A stretch of DNA of 64,000 nucleotides, from NCBI RefSeq assembly GCF_008704395.1, contig NZ_CP023695.1, positions 3,844,001 through 3,908,000 of the forward strand. The letters run 5' to 3'. Source of the DNA: Streptomyces alboniger. Lineage in GTDB: Bacteria > Actinomycetota > Actinomycetes > Streptomycetales > Streptomycetaceae. The notes beneath the pieces were generated by a model. The model was not told where the DNA came from and ran no database searches. It worked only from the letters and a program-made list of their open reading frames with translations. Every line of letters starts with the position of its first letter. Position 1 is the stretch's first letter. This document shows, one piece after another, positions 9,104 to 16,471 of the stretch. Both the position numbers and the translations under genes were made by a program.

Positions 9104-10006
9104 CTAGCCGATGCGCGCCACGGGGGCGTGCATCAGATTGCGGTCGATCACCATCGTGCGACCGCCGTGCCGCTCCTTCACGTTCCCCGCGTACTGGTGG
9201 ATGCGCCGTCCCGGGTTCCACGCGTCCTGCCGCAGTGAGGGCTCGCGGTACAGGTGCGGCCGGGTGTGCCAGCGCGCGAACCACATCACCGCCGGAAGGT
9301 CCCGCACGCCCGCCCGCCGGGCCAGCTCCATGTGCCGCACACCGGAGTCGGCGCTGCTGTAGAAGCCGGGGACGTAGCCGAGCCTGCGCACCTCGCGGTC
9401 CCAGGCCCGTACGAAGGACAGCGTGGTGTGGGCGCACGCCTTCTTGCGGTGGGCGTACGCCTCCATGTCCAGATAGAGCGGGCTGCGCGTCCGGATGCCC
9501 ATGGACTCGGCCCTGCGGACCGCGTCGCGTGCCTCCCGCGTCCCCTGGCTCCAGGGGTGCCGTCCGATACGCACACCCTTCTTGTTCTGCGCGATCACGC
9601 AGGGCGACTGCGAACCCACGTACACCGGCAGCACCCGCCACCCCATGCCGTCCACCGTCCGCATCCAGCTCCGGCTCAGGTGCGGCTGTCTCTTGCAGGC
9701 CCGGCCGCGCCCTCCGTAGTAGACGCCCACGGCGCCGTACTGGGAGTTCTGCCAGCGGCGCATGGTGTCGACGGACGGCGCGATGCAGGTGTCGAACGCC
9801 CGACCTCGGAAGGCCGGCGCCCTGACCGCCAGATCGGCGGGCTCCGTGAAGGTCGCGGGGACGCCGGGCACGCCGGGCACGGTCGCGAGGTCGGCGGGAG
9901 AGGGGTCGGTGGAGGCGGCCGCGGCGCCCGGCGGGGACGCGGTCATATCGAGGGTCAGGACCGCCAGCGCGAGGACCAGTCCAATGATCAGCTTTTGGAG
10001 ACGCAT
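9104..10006 (-). CDS. Secreted glycoside-hydrolase-like protein (DUF1906 / Rv2525c type)
   Basis: A 300-residue exported protein. Residues 1-31 form a Sec signal peptide (MRLQK, a hydrophobic core, then AAAAS). The mature part resembles the DUF1906 glycoside-hydrolase-like TIM-barrel fold of mycobacterial Rv2525c: FDTCIAPS at the start, VGVYYGG, and LYLDMEAY with acidic residues on a strand end. Four or five cysteines could pair outside the cell. The family is associated with cell-wall biology, but its enzymatic activity is not settled. The N-terminal region has a repeated PGVPG stretch. It stands alone, downstream of the thiolase-like gene on the same strand. Confidence 0.75.
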   Translation of the reverse strand: MRLQKLIIGLVLALAVLTLDMTASPPGAAAASTDPSPADLATVPGVPGVPATFTEPADLAVRAPAFRGRAFDTCIAPSVDTMRRWQNSQYGAVGVYYGGRGRACKRQPHLSRSWMRTVDGMGWRVLPVYVGSQSPCVIAQNKKGVRIGRHPWSQGTREARDAVRRAESMGIRTRSPLYLDMEAYAHRKKACAHTTLSFVRAWDREVRRLGYVPGFYSSADSGVRHMELARRAGVRDLPAVMWFARWHTRPHLYREPSLRQDAWNPGRRIHQYAGNVKERHGGRTMVIDRNLMHAPVARIG

Positions 10007-10058
10007 ACGGCGAGTGAACGTCCCCGAGGCTCGTACCCGGCCGGGACACGCACCGCAT

Positions 10059-11225
10059 TCATCCGTCCGACCCCAGAATCAACCCCGATGTGGGAACGCC
10101 CGTACCCGCCGTCACGAGAGTGTGGGTGACGCCCGGTATCCGGTTCACCGATGTGCCCCGTATCTGCCGGACGGCCTCCGCCACGCCGTTCATCCCGTGC
10201 AGATACGCCTCCCCGAGCTGTCCGCCGTGGGTGTTCAGGGGCAGCCGCTCCTCGGCGACGAACCCCGCGGCCTCGCCCGGCCCGCAGAACCCGAACTCCT
10301 CCAACTGCATCAGCACGAACGGCGTGAAGTGGTCGTAGAGGATGCCGACGTCGATGTCGGCCGGTGCCAGCCCCGACGTGCGCCACAGCTGCCGGGCCAC
10401 GACGCTCACCTCGGGCAGCCCGCTCAGATCGTCGCGGTAGAAGCTGGTCATCTGCTCCTGCGCCCGCCCCGCCCCCTGGGCCGCCGCCGTGATCACGGCG
10501 GGGGGACGCGGGAGGTCACGGGCGCGCTCCCGGCTCGTGACGACCACGGCCTGCCCGCCGTCCGTCTCCTGACAGCAGTCCAGGAGCCGCAGCGGCTCGG
10601 CGATCCAGCGCGAGGCCGCGTGGTCCGCGAGCGTGATCGGCTTGCCGTGGAAGTACGCCGCGGGGTTGGTTGCCGCGTACTTCCGGTCCGTCACGGCCAC
10701 ATGACCGAAGGCCTCCGGTGTCAGCCCGTACGCATGGAGGTAGCGCTGGGCCGCCATCGCCACCCAGGAGGCGGGGGTCAGGAGGCCGAACGGCAGGGCC
10801 CAGCCGAGCGCCGCGCCCTCCGCGGACGGTTCGCGCCGCTGCACTCCGGAGCCGAATCTGCGGCCCGAACGTTCGTTGAAAGCGCGGTAGCAGACGACGA
10901 CCTCGGCCACTCCGCTCGCCACCGCGAGGGCCGCCTGCTGGACGGTGGCGCAGGCCGCTCCGCCGCCGTAGTGGACGCGGGAGAAGAAGGACAGCTCGCC
11001 GATGCCGGCCGCCTGGGCGACCGTGATCTCCGGGTTGGTGTCCATGGTGAAGGTGACCATGCCGTCGACGTCGGCGGGAGTGAGCCCGGCGTCGTCCAGC
11101 GCCGCCCGCACCGCCTCCACCGCCAGCTTCAGCTCACTGCGGCCGGAGTCCTTGGAGAACTCCGTCGCCCCGATCCCGACGATCGCGGCCTTTCCGCCGA
11201 GGGCGTCGCGCGTACGGACGCTCAT
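10059..11225 (-). CDS. Thiolase-like steroid aldolase subunit (Ltp2-like)
   Basis: A 388-residue thiolase-superfamily protein of the lipid-transfer (SCP-x/Ltp2) branch, starting AAIVGIGATEFS. Last gene of a three-gene operon: its ATG at 11225 overlaps the upstream MaoC gene's stop (ATGA). In mycobacteria and Rhodococcus, Ltp2 works with the DUF35 domain of ChsH2 as a retro-aldolase that releases propionyl-CoA from the steroid side chain. The operon order here (MaoC-DUF35, MaoC, thiolase) is the same, so that role is the best inference. A glycine-rich GGGAACAT stretch lies where thiolases carry the nucleophilic Cys. A generic acyl-CoA role remains possible. Confidence 0.8.
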   Translation of the reverse strand: MSVRTRDALGGKAAIVGIGATEFSKDSGRSELKLAVEAVRAALDDAGLTPADVDGMVTFTMDTNPEITVAQAAGIGELSFFSRVHYGGGAACATVQQAALAVASGVAEVVVCYRAFNERSGRRFGSGVQRREPSAEGAALGWALPFGLLTPASWVAMAAQRYLHAYGLTPEAFGHVAVTDRKYAATNPAAYFHGKPITLADHAASRWIAEPLRLLDCCQETDGGQAVVVTSRERARDLPRPPAVITAAAQGAGRAQEQMTSFYRDDLSGLPEVSVVARQLWRTSGLAPADIDVGILYDHFTPFVLMQLEEFGFCGPGEAAGFVAEERLPLNTHGGQLGEAYLHGMNGVAEAVRQIRGTSVNRIPGVTHTLVTAGTGVPTSGLILGSDG

Positions 11226-11659
11226 GCGAGGCCCCCCGCGGGCAGCGTCACGCTCACGGTGCCCGTGACGTGCCTGCCGATGCCGTTGACCCCGATGACC
11301 TTGACGGTGGCCGTCTCGCCGCCGGGGGAGGCATTTCCGGGGGAGGCGTCCCCGGGGGAGACGTCGACCTTCTCGACCGTGCCGGTCAGCACCATGGTGT
11401 CCCCGGGGTAGTTGGGCGCGCCGAGCCGTATGGCCACCTTGCGCAGGACCGCCGCGGGGCCGAAGTGGTCCGTGATGTACCGGCCGACGAGGCCGTTGGT
11501 CGTCAGGATGTTCATGAAGATGTCCGGGGAGCCCTTGGCCGCGGCCAGCTCCGCGTCGTGGTGGACGTCCTGGTAGTCGCGGGAGGCGATGGCCCCGGCG
11601 ACGATCAGGGTGCGGGTGATCGGGATCTCCAGCGCCGGCAGTTCCTCACCCGGCCTCAT
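11222..11659 (-). CDS. MaoC-like hydratase small subunit (ChsH1-like)
   Basis: A 145-residue single hot-dog MaoC domain. The segment RDYQDVHHDAELAA carries the Asp and His residues of the hydratase active site. ATGA overlaps join it to the upstream MaoC-DUF35 gene (11659/11656) and to the downstream thiolase gene (11225/11222), which indicates translational coupling. By analogy with ChsH1-ChsH2 it would supply the catalytic half of a heteromeric enoyl-CoA hydratase for short-chain steroid acyl-CoA. A three-unit SPGxA repeat (15-bp DNA repeat around 11325-11365) inserts an unusual loop. A hydratase for another bulky acyl-CoA is possible. Confidence 0.8.
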   Translation of the reverse strand: MRPGEELPALEIPITRTLIVAGAIASRDYQDVHHDAELAAAKGSPDIFMNILTTNGLVGRYITDHFGPAAVLRKVAIRLGAPNYPGDTMVLTGTVEKVDVSPGDASPGNASPGGETATVKVIGVNGIGRHVTGTVSVTLPAGGLA

Positions 11660-12639
11660 CCCCGCGCCCCCCGCGTGCTCTCCCCGGCCCCGTCGTCCAG
11701 CGCCCTGAACAAAGGCAGCTCCAACTCCTCGTCCACCCGCCGGAACGCGAGCCGCACCGGCATCCCGATCCGCACCTCGTCGTACGGCACCCCGATGACG
11801 TTGCTGACGATCCGCACACCTTCCGCCAGCTCGACGAGCCCCACCGCGTAGGGAGGGTCGAAGGCCGGGAAGGGCGGATGGTGCATCACGACGTACGAAT
11901 AGACCGTGCCCTCCCCGCTCGCCTCGACCGTGTCCCACTCGGGCGAACCGCAGGCGTTGCAGCCGGGCAGCCAGGGGAAGCGGAGTTCGCCGCAGCCGAC
12001 GCAGCGCTGGATCAGCAGCCGGTGCGCGGCAACGCCCTCCCAGAACCCCGCGTTGTCGCGGTTGATCACCGGGCGGGGGCGCTTGCCCTGGGGCTTTCGT
12101 GGCGCGGGCGCGTACTTGAGGATCCGGAAGCGGTGCGTCCCGGCCGGCTCACCGTCCGCCCTGACGTCCATCCGCGTAGTGATGAAGTGGCCCGTGCCGA
12201 GCTTGGTGGTCTTGCGCTCCGACACCGACTCGATCACCGCGTCGAAGGTGATCCCGTCGCCGGGGCGCAGCGCCCGCGCGTACTCCTGCTGGCAGTCGGT
12301 GGCGACCACCGCGGTGTACCCCGCGCCGTCGAGCAGCGCGAACAGCGCGTCGTACGCCTCCGAGCGCCCCTCGTGCCCGGAGAGGCCGCCCATCGTCCAG
12401 GCCTGCAACATCGTGGGCGGAGCGATGGGGTCCGCGCCCGCGTACGCGGGGTTGGTGTCGCCCATCGCCTCGCACCAGTGCCTGATCATCGGTTCGTTGA
12501 CCGGGTCCTTGCCGCGTCCTGCCTCCGCCGCCGCCAGCCCCTCGAACGCCTTCAACTCCGCGTACGGGATGTCTCGTACAGCACCCGCACGGTCCTCGGG
12601 GCCGCTCCCGCTCCCCCCGCCACCCGCCGCACGGCTCAC
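11656..12639 (-). CDS. MaoC-DUF35 fusion (ChsH2-like hydratase/aldolase subunit)
   Basis: A 327-residue protein with a MaoC-like N-terminal half (about 20-165). It has GDTNPAYAG where a catalytic copy would have Asp and His, so this half looks like the inactive partner. The C-terminal DUF35 domain has a zinc ribbon (CVGCGELRFP, CNACGS) and an OB fold. This two-part layout matches ChsH2, which binds ChsH1 through MaoC and the Ltp2 aldolase through DUF35. A GTG at 12639 has GGAGG 8 nt upstream. First gene of the operon. A TTGACA and a large palindrome lie 30-67 nt upstream, so a TetR-type repressor is likely. Confidence 0.82.
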   Translation of the reverse strand: MSRAAGGGGSGSGPEDRAGAVRDIPYAELKAFEGLAAAEAGRGKDPVNEPMIRHWCEAMGDTNPAYAGADPIAPPTMLQAWTMGGLSGHEGRSEAYDALFALLDGAGYTAVVATDCQQEYARALRPGDGITFDAVIESVSERKTTKLGTGHFITTRMDVRADGEPAGTHRFRILKYAPAPRKPQGKRPRPVINRDNAGFWEGVAAHRLLIQRCVGCGELRFPWLPGCNACGSPEWDTVEASGEGTVYSYVVMHHPPFPAFDPPYAVGLVELAEGVRIVSNVIGVPYDEVRIGMPVRLAFRRVDEELELPLFRALDDGAGESTRGARG

Positions 12640-12668
12640 CGCCGCCCCCTCCGCCTCGCACCTGAAAG

Positions 12669-12693
12669 ACTTTCTGACTGTCCGTCAGAAAGT
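12669..12693. promoter_or_regulatory. Operator of the ChsH-like operon
   Basis: ACTTTCTGAC-tgtcc-GTCAGAAAGT has 10-bp perfect arms with a 5-bp spacer. It lies between a TTGACA (-35, minus strand, 12706-12701) and the GTG start at 12639, covering the promoter spacer and -10 region. This is typical of TetR-family sites. The cognate regulator is not adjacent. Confidence 0.75.
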
Positions 12694-12705
12694 GGGCCGG
12701 TGTCA

Positions 12706-12759
12706 AGAGATCGCATAGAGCGCAGAGGTCGCATAGTTCGCAGAGATCGCACCTGCGAC
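12706..12759. repeat. 18-bp tandem repeat, about 2.6 copies
   Basis: Units start at 12706, 12724 and 12742 (AGAGATCGCATAGAGCGC, AGAGGTCGCATAGTTCGC, then a partial third copy). The repeat begins inside the -35 region of the ChsH-like operon and extends upstream. It could be an activator or repressor array or a slipped-strand duplication. Confidence 0.7.
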
Positions 12760-12805
12760 CGGCGAAGCAGGACCCCTTCCCGGGGAAGCAGCCCCCCGGA
12801 CACGG

Positions 12806-12837
12806 CTGTGCGGCGACGCCGAAGCGCCGCCGCACAG
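12806..12837. terminator. Hairpin downstream of the small secreted protein gene
   Basis: CTGTGCGGCG and CGCCGCACAG form a 10-bp stem about 65 nt past the stop at 12903. It is probably a second, backup terminator behind the hairpin at 12860-12897. Confidence 0.45.
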
Positions 12838-12859
12838 GACCCCGTCACACCCCACTCAC

Positions 12860-12897
12860 GAACCCCGCGGAGCCGTCCCGAGCGGCTCCAGGGGTTC
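12860..12897 (-). terminator. Terminator of the small secreted protein gene
   Basis: A two-part stem (GAACCCC/GGGGTTC outside, GGAGCCG/CGGCTCC inside) begins 5 nt after the stop codon at 12903. It lacks a T-tract, as is usual in Streptomyces. Confidence 0.7.
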
Positions 12898-12902
12898 TCG
12901 GC

Positions 12903-13214
12903 TCACCAGAGTTCGGAGAAGTTCACCGCGAGGTTCTCGTTGGACTGGTCGAGCGCCGTGAACGCCGAGCCGTTCACCTGAGCGGTGTTGTTCTGGTTCG
13001 AGGCGCCGCTGCCGACGGCCTGCTGCTGCGTAGTGGTCGAGTTGCCGTGGTTGTTACCGCCGACACCGCTGCCGTTCACGGTCGCCACTCCCGCGTTCGA
13101 TCCATTGTTCGCGAAGGCGCCGTTGTCGGCCATCGCCACACCTGAGAAGAGCGCGGCGGCCAGCGGCAGGGCCGCGGCGGCTGCGATGACGCGAGCGGTG
13201 CGAGTGCTTGCCAT
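12903..13214 (-). CDS. Small secreted Asn/Gln/Ser-rich protein of unknown function
   Basis: A 103-residue protein. Residues 1-29 form a Sec signal peptide ending VAMA|DNG. The mature chain of about 74 residues contains no Cys and almost no charge. It is rich in Asn, Gln, Gly, Ser and Thr (NNGSN, VNGSGVGGNN, TTTQQQ, SNQNNTAQVNGS) and ends in FSELW. The ATG at 13214 has GGAGG 7 nt upstream. It is monocistronic, with a strong terminator. The composition recalls amyloid-prone surface proteins, but it lacks the chaplin and rodlin sequence patterns I know, so no family is assigned. Confidence 0.75.
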   Translation of the reverse strand: MASTRTARVIAAAAALPLAAALFSGVAMADNGAFANNGSNAGVATVNGSGVGGNNHGNSTTTQQQAVGSGASNQNNTAQVNGSAFTALDQSNENLAVNFSELW

Positions 13215-13633
13215 GTCTATTCCTCCAGAACGGGAGGTACGCGCCGGCGATGAGCCGGAGGTACCAGGAAAAACGGTTTGTCCCAAGGCGGTTGGCCGAC
13301 CGCTCCCGGGGTGCTGCACGACGTCGCGGCCTCAGAGTTGCCCACCGAATCCCCGGCGAACCACCCCGGAAGCCCCGATTCCCTCGCAAGCGTGAGGACA
13401 TGTCGATAAACATTCCTCGCCTCACGAACACCCGGATCAGCCCCACGCGACGCACTCGCGCCCCGCCTCTCGCCGCGGTCGAACCCGGCCGCCACCGGCG
13501 GCGAAGCGTTTCAGCCGACCGTCATCGACATCCTTGAGAAGGGGGCGCTTTTCCTCTTCAGGCCCTCTCCGTTCACCCCACTCGGGACTCGACCCCCCTT
13601 CCCTTCTTCGAACATGTGTACGAGCATGAAGTC
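13215..13633. other. Divergent intergenic region (419 bp)
   Basis: This region separates the small secreted protein gene from the prim-pol gene. It holds the ribosome binding site of the former and two GGAGGTAC direct repeats (near 13234 and 13258). A relatively AT-rich inverted repeat has CGTGAGG (13391-13397) and CCTCACG (13420-13426) around an ataaacatt core, a possible regulatory site. No convincing -10/-35 pair or small gene was seen. Confidence 0.5.
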
Positions 13634-14512
13634 ATGGCCACCATCGACCGCCATGCCTCCACCCTCGCGCTCGCCCACGCCCTGTCCGCCGCCGAGCGGC
13701 GCCTCGCGGTGATCCCGCTCTCCCGCACCAAGCTCCCCGCCCTGCGCTCCCCCCATCACGACGACCCCGGCACGGCGGGGCCCTGCCACGGCGCGTGCGG
13801 CCGCCTCGGCCACGGGGTGTACGACGCGTCGACCGACCCGCGCCGCGTCCGCGAACTCTTCGCCGCCGCCCCCTGGGCCACCGGTTACGGCATCGCCTGC
13901 GGACTGCCCCCGCACCACCTGATCGGCGTCGACCTGGACACCAAGTCCGGCGCGGACGCCTCCGCGGCCCTGCGCGAACTGGCGCTGCGCCACCTCTTCA
14001 CGATCCCCGAGACCGTCGTCGTGACCACGCCCAGCGGCGGCCGGCACATCTGGCTGGCGGGCCCGCCCGACACCGTGGTCCCCAACTCGGCGGGCCGGCT
14101 CGCCCCCGGCATCGACATCCGGGGCGCGGGCGGCTACCTCGTCGGCCCCGGCTCCCGCACCGAACACGGCGTCTACGGCACGGTCCCCGGCACCGCCCAG
14201 CTACCCCCCGCCCCCTGCCCACCCGCGCTGCTGCGCCTGCTCACGCCCCCACCCCGTGCACGGCACGCGGCGCCCCCGCAGGCTGCGCCCGAACCGGCCC
14301 AACAGGGCCACGGACTCGTACAGTTCGTCCTCGCGGCGCACGAGGGCCAGCGCAACACCCGTCTCTTCTGGGCGGCTTGCCGCGCGTACGAGAACGGCAT
14401 CGGCGAGACCCTGGCCCCCCACCTCACGGACGCCGCCCTCCGCGTGGGCCTCACCCACCGCGAGGCCCGCTCCACCATCGCCTCGGCGGCACGCCTCACG
14501 GGGCACGCGTAA
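13634..14512 (+). CDS. Prim-pol (bifunctional DNA primase/polymerase) domain protein
   Basis: A 292-residue protein. The N-terminal AEP-type prim-pol domain (about 10-205) shows the catalytic pattern: GVDLDTKSG with the metal-binding Asp pair, TPSGGRHIW with the Ser-Gly-x-x-His type motif, and PGIDIRGAGGYLVGPGS. A helical C-terminal tail (about 225-292) resembles those of chromosomal Streptomyces prim-pol proteins. The ATG at 13634 is preferred; a GTG at 13616 is in frame, and neither has a strong ribosome binding site. Its terminator and then the displaced 3' end of tRNA-Ser follow, so before integration this gene was next to the tRNA gene. Confidence 0.82.
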   Translation: MATIDRHASTLALAHALSAAERRLAVIPLSRTKLPALRSPHHDDPGTAGPCHGACGRLGHGVYDASTDPRRVRELFAAAPWATGYGIACGLPPHHLIGVDLDTKSGADASAALRELALRHLFTIPETVVVTTPSGGRHIWLAGPPDTVVPNSAGRLAPGIDIRGAGGYLVGPGSRTEHGVYGTVPGTAQLPPAPCPPALLRLLTPPPRARHAAPPQAAPEPAQQGHGLVQFVLAAHEGQRNTRLFWAACRAYENGIGETLAPHLTDAALRVGLTHREARSTIASAARLTGHA

Positions 14513-14542
14513 GGGGCGCCCGCAATAGCGAACGCCCCTTAC
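14509..14542 (+). terminator. Terminator of the prim-pol gene
   Basis: GTAAGGGGCG and CGCCCCTTAC form a 10-bp stem that includes the TAA stop. It ends 6 bp before the att core at 14549. Confidence 0.8.
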
Positions 14543-14548
14543 AGACTG

Positions 14549-14609
14549 GCGGTGGGTGTGGGATTTGAACCCACGGTGACATCGCTGCCACGACGGTTTT
14601 CAAGACCGT
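14549..14609 (-). repeat. att core 1: displaced 3' half of tRNA-Ser
   Basis: These 61 bases are identical to 24229-24289 and cover the tRNA-Ser(UGA) 3' end from the anticodon arm to the acceptor. The sequence after 14609 diverges, so this is not a functional tRNA. It is the chromosomal fragment left at the far end after integration into the tRNA gene. Confidence 0.9.
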
Positions 14610-14678
14610 CCCGCCGGACACCGGAAGAGCCCCACTGACCTGCCCATTGGCCAACGTGTCAGCCACATGCCACCCCTG

Positions 14679-14698
14679 TGGCCCACGCATGGCCCACA
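14679..14698. other. Right arm-type site of element A
   Basis: TGGCCCACGCATGGCCCACA is two direct TGGCCCAC copies 11 bp apart, starting 73 bp beyond the common att core. Related pairs occur at 16188, 16452 and 24097, so these are probably integrase arm-binding sites. The same bases lie in a CCCCTGTGG/CCACAGGGG hairpin that could also terminate the membrane protein gene at 14738. Confidence 0.7.
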
Positions 14699-14737
14699 GG
14701 GGCTGAAGACGGCCCCGGTACGCAAGCAGCGGGGAAG

Positions 14738-15019
14738 CTAGGGCTCGTCCGCCGACCCCCTCTGGTCAGTGCGCCCTTCCCGGCACAGCCACTGCCCCAA
14801 GGGCACAGCCACAGCCACGACGCCGGCCGCGGTCCCGATCGGCGCAGCAAGCCCAGGCACAGCGAGGACGAGGACCACGACAAGCAGCCCTACGCCCCCA
14901 ATCCCAGCCACGACCGCCCTGCGACGACTCCACGGCTTACGAGGCTGCACGACGGACCGCACCGCAGCCCGTTCGACTCCGCCCGGAGTTGAGGCCCCGG
15001 GCTCAGTCGGTACTGTCAT
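14738..15019 (-). CDS. Small two-helix membrane protein of element A
   Basis: A 93-residue protein. A basic cytoplasmic segment (QPRKPWSRRR) is followed by two adjacent hydrophobic helices (about 41-56 and 60-75, VVAGIGGVGLLVVVLVLAV and PIGTAAGVVAVAVPLGQWL) and a polar tail. The ATG at 15019 has AAAGG about 8 nt upstream. Small membrane proteins of this kind (Spd-like) are common in Streptomyces conjugative elements, where they help spread plasmids between compartments. I infer that only from context, because the sequence match is not specific. Confidence 0.6.
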   Translation of the reverse strand: MTVPTEPGASTPGGVERAAVRSVVQPRKPWSRRRAVVAGIGGVGLLVVVLVLAVPGLAAPIGTAAGVVAVAVPLGQWLCREGRTDQRGSADEP

Positions 15020-15654
15020 TACTGACCTTTCTCGCGCTAGGGAATAGGTCAGGGCGGCTCCCGTGCCAGCGGGGGCCGCCTTTCTTGCGTCGCAGCCACG
15101 CCACCCATGTCGACATGGTGGCAGGCGGTTAACCAACGTCAAATCTGGTTATCCACAAGCCCTGTGGACAAGCGCTCCATTACTGTGCGTAAATGCCTGG
15201 AACTTGTGCACAATCCTGGGGAAGAGCCGGTGGAAAAGCCCACAGAACTGTGGATACATGCGACCTGACCTGCGGCTTTAGTCTCCTTACGCTGTGGATT
15301 GAAAAATCTCCACCAGTCGCACAAAGATTTACTCGCAGTCATTCGGAACTCTTGATTCCACCCTTATATCTATACGCGTAGATACGCAGGGTGAAAATTT
15401 TTCACTTTACCGCCAGACACTGACAAGCGGAATGCCGTCTACCAGTTAGTGAACTCCCGAGGTTCTCCAACACGGCCGGACCAAGGTGACGCCTGACGGT
15501 GGAACGACACGTGCTTCGGAACGGCCTCGGAGAACCGACCCACCTACGACTGGAGGCAGCGTGCCCCTCTCCCACTACGCTGGTGTGCACCACCTGAGAT
15601 CGGAGAGTGCTCCACGGATGGGGCCGAAGTCGACGAAGGCCTACAAGAAGATCC
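15020..15654. other. Non-coding AT-rich patch of element A
   Basis: No convincing gene. From left to right there is a GGCGGC/GCCGCC hairpin followed by TTTCTT (15053-15085). A 14-bp palindrome CCATGTCGACATGG follows (15105-15118), then a cluster of DnaA-box-like sequences (15149-15301). TATCTA/TAGATA arms lie around TACGCG (15367-15384), and a GTGAAAA-t-TTTTCAC palindrome lies at 15391-15405. The base composition is unusually AT-rich for this genome. It could be a replication or control region of the former element. Confidence 0.55.
15149..15301. other. DnaA-box cluster in element A
   Basis: TTATCCACA (15149-15157) and inverted TGTGGACAA (15163-15171) match DnaA boxes exactly. TTGTGCACAA (15204-15213), TGTGGATAC (15249-15257) and TGTGGATTG (15293-15301) are near matches. 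Five sites lie in about 150 bp of AT-rich DNA. Confidence 0.6.
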
Positions 15655-16181
15655 TTCGTCCTGCCGCCTGAGAGTGAGCCCGATGCCTGGGGCGAAGTCC
15701 TCGTCTCCGAGAGCCACGCCAAGGTGGGAGCGGGTTGGACAGACAACGGCAAGTCACACGATGAACGAGGGCTCAAGCACCGTGGGTGCAACGCCGTCCG
15801 CGCGGTACCGATCCCTCCGGTCTACGTGCGGATGGTGCGCTCGCACATCGAGCGCTTCGGCGTGGCTCCTGATGGTCGGCTGACAGGGCAGCCAACGGCG
15901 GACGGATCAGGTCGACCGAGTACTGCGAGATCTGGGAGGAGGCCCGCAAGGCCGTCCTCAGTCCGCAGGAAGTAGAGACCGAGCTGGCTGACGTTCCGTA
16001 CTGCCTTCGCCATGCCGCGATCTCTCTGTGGATCAAACGCGGCGTGGGCCCCGTGGAGGTCGCCTACCGGGCAGGCCACAGCGTTGCAGTGCTCTACCGC
16101 TTCTACGCCAAGATCCTCAAAGGCGGCTCGGCACACGCCAACCGCCTCATTCAGGAGGGGCTGGAGGCTGAGGACGAGTGA
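15655..16181 (+). pseudogene. Tyrosine integrase remnant of element A
   Basis: This is the C-terminal half of a phage-type tyrosine recombinase. The first frame gives PESEPDAWGEVLVSESHAK through RAVPIPPVYVRMVRSHIERFG. After a frameshift near 15895 a second frame gives RSTEYCEIWEEARKAVLS, LRHAAISLWIKRGVG, AGHSVAVLYRFYAK and a stop at 16181. The second segment keeps the LRHAA box, the AGHS box and the nucleophile Tyr of LYRFYAK. The N-terminal core-binding half is missing. It is closely related to the integrase of element B at 20890-21768. It cannot make an active enzyme. Confidence 0.85.
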
Positions 16182-16187
16182 AGAGCC

Positions 16188-16207
16188 TGGCCCACGTATG
16201 GCCCACA
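16188..16207. other. Left arm-type site of element A
   Basis: TGGCCCACGTATGGCCCACA starts 7 nt after the integrase stop and ends 113 bp before att core 2. It differs from the 14679 site at one base. Confidence 0.7.
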
Positions 16208-16263
16208 CGCACTGGTCAGAGGCGGTACACACCCGATTCTGGGTGAGACAGGGTGAACAGAAA

Positions 16264-16292
16264 GGGCGCGATCCCCAACGGGATTCGCGCCC
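16264..16292 (+). terminator. Terminator downstream of the element A integrase
   Basis: GGGCGCG-ATCCC, a CAAC loop and GGGAT-t-CGCGCCC form a 12-bp stem with one bulge. A matching hairpin stands in the same place before att core 3. Confidence 0.75.
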
Positions 16293-16320
16293 TCTGACCT
16301 GCTAGTTCTCTGACCTGCAA

Positions 16321-16377
16321 GCGGTGGGTGTGGGATTTGAACCCACGGTGACATCGCTGCCACGACGGTTTTCAAGA
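16321..16377 (-). repeat. att core 2: internal copy of the tRNA-Ser 3' half
   Basis: These 57 bases are identical to att cores 1 and 3 and end inside the anticodon loop region (CAAGA). It is the junction between the two tandem elements and is not a functional tRNA. Confidence 0.9.
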
Positions 16378-16451
16378 GGGCTGTGGTTCAGGGAACTGCA
16401 CACCATGTGCCCTGGCCTTTCCCCTCCCTGACTGCGTCTACGGGCCGATAG

Positions 16452-16471
16452 TGGTCCACACCTGGTCCACC
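16452..16471. other. Right arm-type site of element B
   Basis: TGGTCCACACCTGGTCCACC is two direct TGGTCCAC copies, starting 74 bp beyond the common core. This is the same geometry as the site at 14679. Confidence 0.65.

Larger units (their letters stand above)
14549..16320. mobile_element. Degenerate integrated element A (between att cores 1 and 2)
   Basis: About 1.8 kb flanked by direct copies of the tRNA-Ser 3' half (14549 and 16321). It contains its own right arm site (14679), a small membrane protein gene, an AT-rich patch with DnaA boxes, a frameshifted integrase remnant and a left arm site (16188). Replication, transfer and excision genes are absent, so it is a fossil of an actinomycete integrative element. 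Confidence 0.75.

Noticed and set aside
12636..12848. Short Cys/Leu-rich frame on the minus strand (LCDLC repeats)
   Set aside because: It is produced by translating the 18-bp tandem repeat upstream of the ChsH-like operon; no start signal or conservation is evident.
14549..16377. Two additional tRNA-Ser genes at 14549 and 16321
   Set aside because: Only the 3' half is present. The D arm and 5' acceptor strand are replaced by unrelated sequence, so they are att copies, not tRNAs.
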